Of a stretch of DNA of 64,000 nucleotides, positions 58,610-64,000 are shown piece after piece. Position 1 is the first letter of the stretch. The number at the start of each line of letters is the position of its first letter. The notes below the pieces were generated by a model that saw nothing but the letters and a program-made list of their open reading frames with translations, made no database searches and was not told the DNA's origin. Source of the stretch: Liolophura sinensis (lineage: Eukaryota; Mollusca; Polyplacophora; Chitonida; Chitonidae). The stretch is from NCBI RefSeq assembly GCF_032854445.1, contig NC_088304.1:26797704-26861703 (forward strand), written 5' to 3'. A program made the position numbers and the translations under genes.

Positions 58610-59684
58610 CAGGGACTAAACCGGCCTACTTAATATGACCTATATATATCTGTTACCACGGGGGACAATACACATTTTCAAAAATACTTTAACCCACTTA
58701 TCGAGAAAGTTTTTATTTTCCTTGATTGGACAGAAATTAAGATCTTTATCCGTATCATTTCTCACGGACACTCACCCACGGTCAATTTTCATAAGATTCA
58801 AAAATCACAAACGCTACCCTGGGGGTATCTCTCAGAAATATGAATGTAAGTTTTAATGGTTCTATACGCCTCACACGATGAGAATATCCATTCAGTATTC
58901 AAGGTTTACCTTAACGTGAAACCTAGGTTGAATTCTATATTTGTTTCGGTGTCATTAAAATAGCTTTGAAATAATGAAATATAATTTTCCGCTTGGATAC
59001 GGGCAAAGCTGATAAAAACGATACGAAAGTAGTGTCAATAAACATGGCGAAAAATTTCAAGGAATTTGTAATTTCATATGTAAATGAACACAAGAAATGC
59101 AAGATACTTTGTGTGAACAATTTTCAAGCCGTTGTTTATTCAGCGGAGTATTTAACCTCGACATAGTATTGACATATATAGTCCTGTATACATAAGCGTA
59201 GCCCATGACGGAATCCGCCACAGCGTCTATAAATTGCAACATTTTTGATCGTGACTCATCGAGTGCCACTGGCAATACTCCATCCCATGATGACACGTGC
59301 TGCTTTTCAACCATCTTAATCACATTTGTTCAACAGAATGCAATGTTACTTAACGCCCCCCTTTTTTCTGAACTACTGGTATTAATTAACACAACTCAAA
59401 ATGCCTTTAGAGGGATGAGGTTGCGTAAATAGAAAAAAAAGCCACAAACTTTTTTAGATGTTTACATTGAATCCCCGCTATCAGATGTTTGTTGACAGTC
59501 TACAAGTTGTGAGTCTATCGAAAACCCGACATGAAGCAATCAGTTAATATGTTAATATGTAATGTCGCATCTGTAACAGCTTTTCCTATGTTTGATCAAA
59601 CTAGCAATTTTAAGTACCGGTATTACAAAAATGTAGTTCAAGAATCGTCTTGTGATCACGTGGAGACACTAGGCCTATGCAGCT
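58610..59684. other. No supported gene
   Basis: The ORFs at 58635-58856 and 59057-59323 have no recognisable domain. An (AAAT) tract bounds the left side. Confidence 0.4.
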
Positions 59685-60345
59685 GTGGTGCATAATGCAA
59701 GATATTTGGCCTACATATCTTGGGACATATCATCAATACACCTAATGAGAGATATTAGATGTATGCATTTGGGAAATATTCAGTATGCGCAATATCTTTC
59801 ATTGCGCATACTTCTGATTCATCCCAATATATTAGCCAAATGTGTTCGTGATATATCATCAGTATGCTTATTGAGAGAAATTAGGCCTTGTGGATAAATC
59901 ATCTGTATGTCTAATGTGTTTATTTATTTATTTGATTGGTGTTCGCCGTACTCAAGAATATTTCACTTATACGACGACGGCCAGCATTATGGTGGGTTCT
60001 ACCCACCATAATGCTGGCCGTCGTCGTACACCAGCCCGGAGGAAATCCACGACCATCCGCAGGTTGCTGGCAGACCTTCCCACGGAGAGGAAGCCAGAAT
60101 GAGCTGGACTTGAACTCACAGAGACCGCATTGGTGAGAGATTCCTGGGTCATTACGCTGCGCTAGCGCGCTAACCGACTGAGCCACGGAGGCCCCTGTAT
60201 GTGTAATGTGAGATATCAGGCCTATGTATTTGGATAAATAATCAATATGCGTCATGAGACATTTTAGACAAATGTATTTGGGATAAAGCATCAGTATACG
60301 TAATGTGAGATATTGTACATATGCATTTGGGATAAATCATCAGAA
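59685..60345. repeat. Degenerate relatives of the 87-bp satellite
   Basis: Phrases such as GGGATAAATCATCAGTATGC, GTAATGTGAGATATTAGGCC and TATGTATTTGGGATAAA recur at about 60 bp. They resemble part of the 87-bp unit (GGATAAAACATCAGAGTGTG). A SINE splits them. Confidence 0.6.
59920..60195 (-). mobile_element. SINE type A with an internal perfect inverted duplication
   Basis: The head (GGGGCCTCCGTGGCTCAGTC) and tail (TTTATTTATTTGATTGGTGT read on +) are present. Inside, arms 59970-59997 and 60001-60028 are perfect 28-bp inverted repeats of element sequence with a 3-bp loop (TCT). Flanking TGTATGTCTAATGTG and TGTATGTGTAATGTG form a probable 15-16 bp target duplication with one mismatch. Confidence 0.9.
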
Positions 60346-62832
60346 AGTTTAATGGGGTTTATGTGATCTACATCTGTTACCAAACATCAGAGTGTGTACT
60401 ATGGGATATTTTACGGTTAAAACGCCGGAATATGTCATGATGGATACTAAGTCCATACAGCTGGGATAAAACATCAGAGTGTTTACTGTGGGATATTTTG
60501 AGGTTAAAACGCCGCAATATGTCACGATGGATATTAAGCCCAAACATCTGGGATAAAACATCAATGTGTGTACTATGGGATATTTTGAGGTTAAAACGCC
60601 ACAATATGTAATGATGGATATTAAGTCCATACAGCTGGGATAAAACATCAGAGTGTGTACTATGGGATATTTTACGGTTAATACGCCGCAATATGTCATG
60701 ATGGATATTAAGTCTATACATCTGGGATAAAACATCAATGTGTGTACTATGGGATATTTTGAGGTTAAAACGCCGCAATATGTAATGATGGATATTAAGT
60801 CCATACAGCTGGGGTAAAACATCAGAGTGTGTACTGTGGGATATTTTGAGGTGAAAACGCCGCAATATGTAATGATGGATACTAAGTCCATACAGCTGGG
60901 ATAAAACATCAAAGTGTGTACTATGGGATATTTTGAGGTGAAAACGCCGCAATATGTAATGATGGATATTAAGTCCATACAGCTGGGATAAAACATCGAA
61001 GTGTGTACTATGGGATATTTTGCGGTTAAAACGCCGCAATACGTAATGATGGATATTAAGTCCATACAGCTGGGGTAAAACATCAGAGTGTGTACTGTGG
61101 GATATTTTGAGGTGAAAACGCCGCAATATGTAATGATGGATATTAAGTCCATACAGCTGGGATAAAACATCAGAGTGTGTACTATGGGATATTTTGCGGT
61201 TAAAACGCCGCAATACGTAATGATGGATATTAAGTCCATACAGCTGGGGTAAAACATCAGAGTGTGTACTGTGGGATATTTTACGGTTAAAACGCCGCAA
61301 TATGTAATGATGGATTTTAAGTCCATACATCTGGGATGAAACATCGAAGTGTGTACTATGGGATATTTTGAGGTTAAAACGCCGCAATATGTAATGATGG
61401 ATACTAAGCCCAAACATCTGGGATAAAACATCAGAGTGTGTACTATGGGATATTTTGAGGTTAAAACGCCGCAATATGTAATGATGGATATTAAGTCTAT
61501 ACATCTGGGATAAAACATCAGAGTGTGTACTATGGGATATTTTGAGGTTAAAACGCCGCAATATGTAATGATGGATACTAAGCCCAAACATCTGGGATAA
61601 AACATCAGAGTGTGTACTATGGGATATTTTGAGGTGAAAACGCCGCAATATGTAATGATGGATATTAAGTCCATACAGCTGGGGTAAAACATCAGAGTGT
61701 GTACTATGGGATATTTTGCGGTTAAAACGCCGCAATATGTAATGATGGATACTAAGTCCATACAGCTGGGATAAAACATCAGAGTGTGTACTATGGGATA
61801 TTTTGCGGTTAAAACGCCGCAATATGTAATGATGGATACTAAGTCCATACATCTGGGATAAAACATCAGAGTGTGTACTATGGGATATTTTGAGGTTAAA
61901 ACGCCGCAATATGTAATGATGGATATTAAGTCTATACAGCTGGGATAAAACATCAGAGTGTGTACTATGGGATATTTTGAGGTTAAAACGCCGCAATATG
62001 TAATGATGGATACTAAGCCCAAACATCTGGGATAAAACATCAGAGTGTGTACTATGGGATATTTTGAGGTTAAAACGCCGCAATATGTAATGATGGATAC
62101 TAAGTCCATACATCTGAGATAAAACATCAGAGTGTGTACTATGGGATATTTTGCGGTTAAAACGCTGCAATATGTAATGATGGATACTAAGCCCAAACAT
62201 CTGGGATAAAACATCAGAGTGTGTACTATGGGATATTTTGAGGTTAAAACGCCACAATATGTAATGATGGATATTAAGTCCATACAGCTGGGATAAAACA
62301 TCAGAGTGTGTACTATGGGATATTTTGAGGTTAAAACGCCGCAATATGTAATGATGGATATTAAGTCTATACATCTGGGATAAAACATCAAAGTGTGTAC
62401 TATGGGATATTTTGAGGTTAAAACGCCGCAATATGTAATGATGGATACTAAGCCCAAACATCTGGGATAAAACATCAGAGTGTGTACTATGGGATATTTT
62501 GAGGTTAAAACGCCACAATATGTAATGATGGATATTAGGTCCATACATCTGGGATAAAACATCAGAGTGTGTACTATGGGATATTTTACGGTTAAAACGC
62601 CGCAATATGTCATGATGGATATTAAGTCTATACATCTGGGATAAAACATCAGAGTGTGTACTATGGGATATTTTGAGGTGAAAAGGCCGCAATATGTAAT
62701 GATGGATACTAAGCCCAAACATCTGGGATAAAACATCAGAGTGTGTACTATGGGATATTTTGCGGTTAAAACGCCGCAATATGTAATGATGGATATTAAG
62801 TCCATACATCTGGGATAAAACATCAGAGTGCA
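60346..62832. repeat. 87-bp satellite, about 28 copies
   Basis: The unit contains GGGATAAAACATCAGAGTGT, GTACTATGGGATATTTTGAG, GTTAAAACGCCGCAATATGT and AATGATGGATATTAAGTCCA. The period is 87 bp (29 codons), so two - strand frames stay open for 853 and 877 codons. Periodic single changes mark subfamilies. No sign of a real protein (no start context, no non-repeat domain). Confidence 0.97.
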
Positions 62833-62837
62833 TAATG

Positions 62838-62945
62838 GAGGATTCGTGGCAGAATCCCACGACCATCCGCAGGTTGCTGACTGACTTTCCCACACACGAC
62901 CGAAGAGCAAAACAGAATGAGCTGGGCTTGAACTTTTTACAGTTC
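62838..62945 (-). mobile_element. SINE type A head-side fragment
   Basis: GGCAGAATCCCACGACCATC, CGCAGGTTGCTGACTGACTT and AGAATGAGCTGGGCTTGAAC match the body and B-box side. It abuts the end of the satellite. Confidence 0.75.
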
Positions 62946-62974
62946 TGTATGAGAGATATGTGTCCGACTTTAGG

Positions 62975-63180
62975 TTTTAGGGCGAACTCAAGAATATTTC
63001 TCTCAGACAACAGCGGCCAGCATTATGGTGGAAGAAAACCGGACAGAGCTTGGCAGAAACTCACAACCATCAGTAGGTTGCTGACAGGGTGAACTTTACT
63101 TGCACTCAGAGTGTCCGCATTGGTGAGAGGCTGCTCAGTCATTGTTCTACGCTTATATGCTAACCACTAGGCCATATTAC
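62975..63180 (-). mobile_element. SINE type A, diverged but nearly complete
   Basis: GGCGAACTCAAGAATATTTC, CAGCGGCCAGCATTATGGTG, CAGTAGGTTGCTGACAGG and GCATTGGTGAGAGGCTGCTC. The head is decayed (TGCTAACCACTAGGCCATAT). Confidence 0.8.
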
Positions 63181-63735
63181 GGGTAAATATCTTATGCATC
63201 TGGTATAAAATATCAACATGTGTAATGCTACAGAGGAATACCTGAAATTTAATTATGAAGAATCCCTACAATTTTATTACGGGTAAAGTTGTGTGTTTTA
63301 TATGTGTAATCAGGTGTAAAATTACACCCCAGGTATGTCAATGCGGCATCTCTAGTGACAGCTCAAGCATGGAAATTTTTACATTTATTGTAACTTATTT
63401 ACTCTCTTCGTTGCTCAAATATAGATCACAGTAGAATAATGTACAGAGAAATATTCTTTCATGTACGGTCGTTGGTTCCATGTCATGTTACATCAAGTTA
63501 CACTCGCAAAGCTAAACGACAGTTGTGGTTTTCATTAGTTCGCTCTATGTTCAGCATCAAGTTACGTGCACGCATACAAGTATATATGGTTCATGTATAT
63601 TACCTTATTTACTGCTTAACAGGGTTTGTTTTTCAACATCATTTCTATCCTATCAAGAATCTGAAGCTATTTTCGGAAATCCGATCTCAACACGCACATG
63701 TTTATATTTAACTGTCCGATTGTTGTTTAACATTA
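63181..63735. other. No supported gene
   Basis: A residual satellite-like phrase (ATGCATCTGGTATAAAATAT) is at about 63195. Otherwise AT-rich. Confidence 0.4.
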
Positions 63736-63739
63736 TACT

Positions 63740-63945
63740 TCACAATATTTCACTTATCAGTATGATGGGTGTCAGGAAACGGCAAAACACTGACCACTGG
63801 CAAGTTACTGACGAACTGTCTCACGTGTGACAAACCAATGTGCTTACCATATTATATTTGAAGACAACGGATCAGTGAATGGTCTTCAACGAATCAGTGA
63901 GAGGTCTTCAACGAATCAGTGAGGGAGGGGGGGGGGGGATACAAA
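63740..63945 (-). mobile_element. Type C SINE-like fragment with short direct repeats
   Basis: CAATATTTCACTTATCAGTA, CTGACCACTGGCAAGTTACT and CGTGTGACAAACCAATGTGC, followed by CGAATCAGTGAGAGGTCTTC repeats and a G-run at 63922-63937. Confidence 0.5.
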
Positions 63946-64000
63946 ACTTCCACATCCAAAACCCGTTTTGAGTGTCCCAGGGATTGAAACCACAGTTAAC

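Noticed and set aside
49908-60195. tRNA-like sequences with GTGGCTCAGTCGG and GAGTTCAAGTCC
   Set aside because: They are the heads of SINEs, continuous with the SINE body. They lack a complete cloverleaf, so they were not called tRNA genes.
60000-62832. CRISPR-like regular spacing
   Set aside because: The repeats are contiguous satellite units without unique spacers, in eukaryotic DNA.
60349-63010. 853- and 877-codon ORFs on the - strand
   Set aside because: They are two overlapping frames of an 87-bp satellite (29 codons), so openness follows from the period. No independent domain, start context or splice signal supports a protein.

Overview
This window is nuclear DNA from an invertebrate animal, most likely a mollusc. 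Genes are split into short exons with GT/AG introns. Most of the sequence is AT-rich and non-coding, with many minisatellite arrays. Copies of a tRNA-headed SINE with AATAAATA-type tails are scattered throughout. The one clearly recognisable gene resembles Pif, a shell-matrix protein of molluscs. No bacterial-style operons, rRNA genes, functional tRNA genes or CRISPR arrays were seen. Most long ORFs here (up to 877 codons) are artefacts of tandem repeats whose period is a multiple of three.

Layout. (1) 1-12.8 kb, + strand: the 3' end of an unrecognised gene ('gene A'). It has three phase-0 exons (4453-4593, 7199-7309, 11853-11912 with stop). Its first visible 5' splice site has been amplified into a 2.2 kb minisatellite carrying about 40 donor-like copies. 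Its last intron holds a fold-back element and 81-bp and 54-bp arrays. (2) 13-18.8 kb: four consecutive satellite arrays (irregular, 69, 42 and 41 bp); the last three share a sequence core. (3) 20.5-24.1 kb: two decayed Penelope-like reverse transcriptase copies, head to head. (4) 26.6-36.7 kb, - strand: the Pif-like gene. It has a TATA-box promoter, a non-coding first exon, a signal-peptide exon, a VWA exon, a poly-Thr linker exon, three cysteine-rich chitin-binding-type exons and three exons of a laminin-G/concanavalin-like domain. This assembles to 614 codons with every splice phase matching. The 3' end is not settled. (5) 37-60 kb: mostly gene-poor, with one convincing but unidentified cysteine-rich exon (- strand, 46708-46827), many SINEs, and a CTCF-like motif near 48.5 kb. 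(6) 60.3-62.8 kb: an 87-bp satellite of about 28 units, flanked by more degenerate relatives, SINE pieces and low-complexity DNA.

Gene A and the Pif-like gene are convergent, separated by the satellite block and the retroelement pair. If the Pif-like protein acts like its relatives, it would be secreted and bind chitin and possibly calcium carbonate in an extracellular matrix. Gene A's function is unknown. All exon models come from reading splice sites and phases by eye and have no transcript support.
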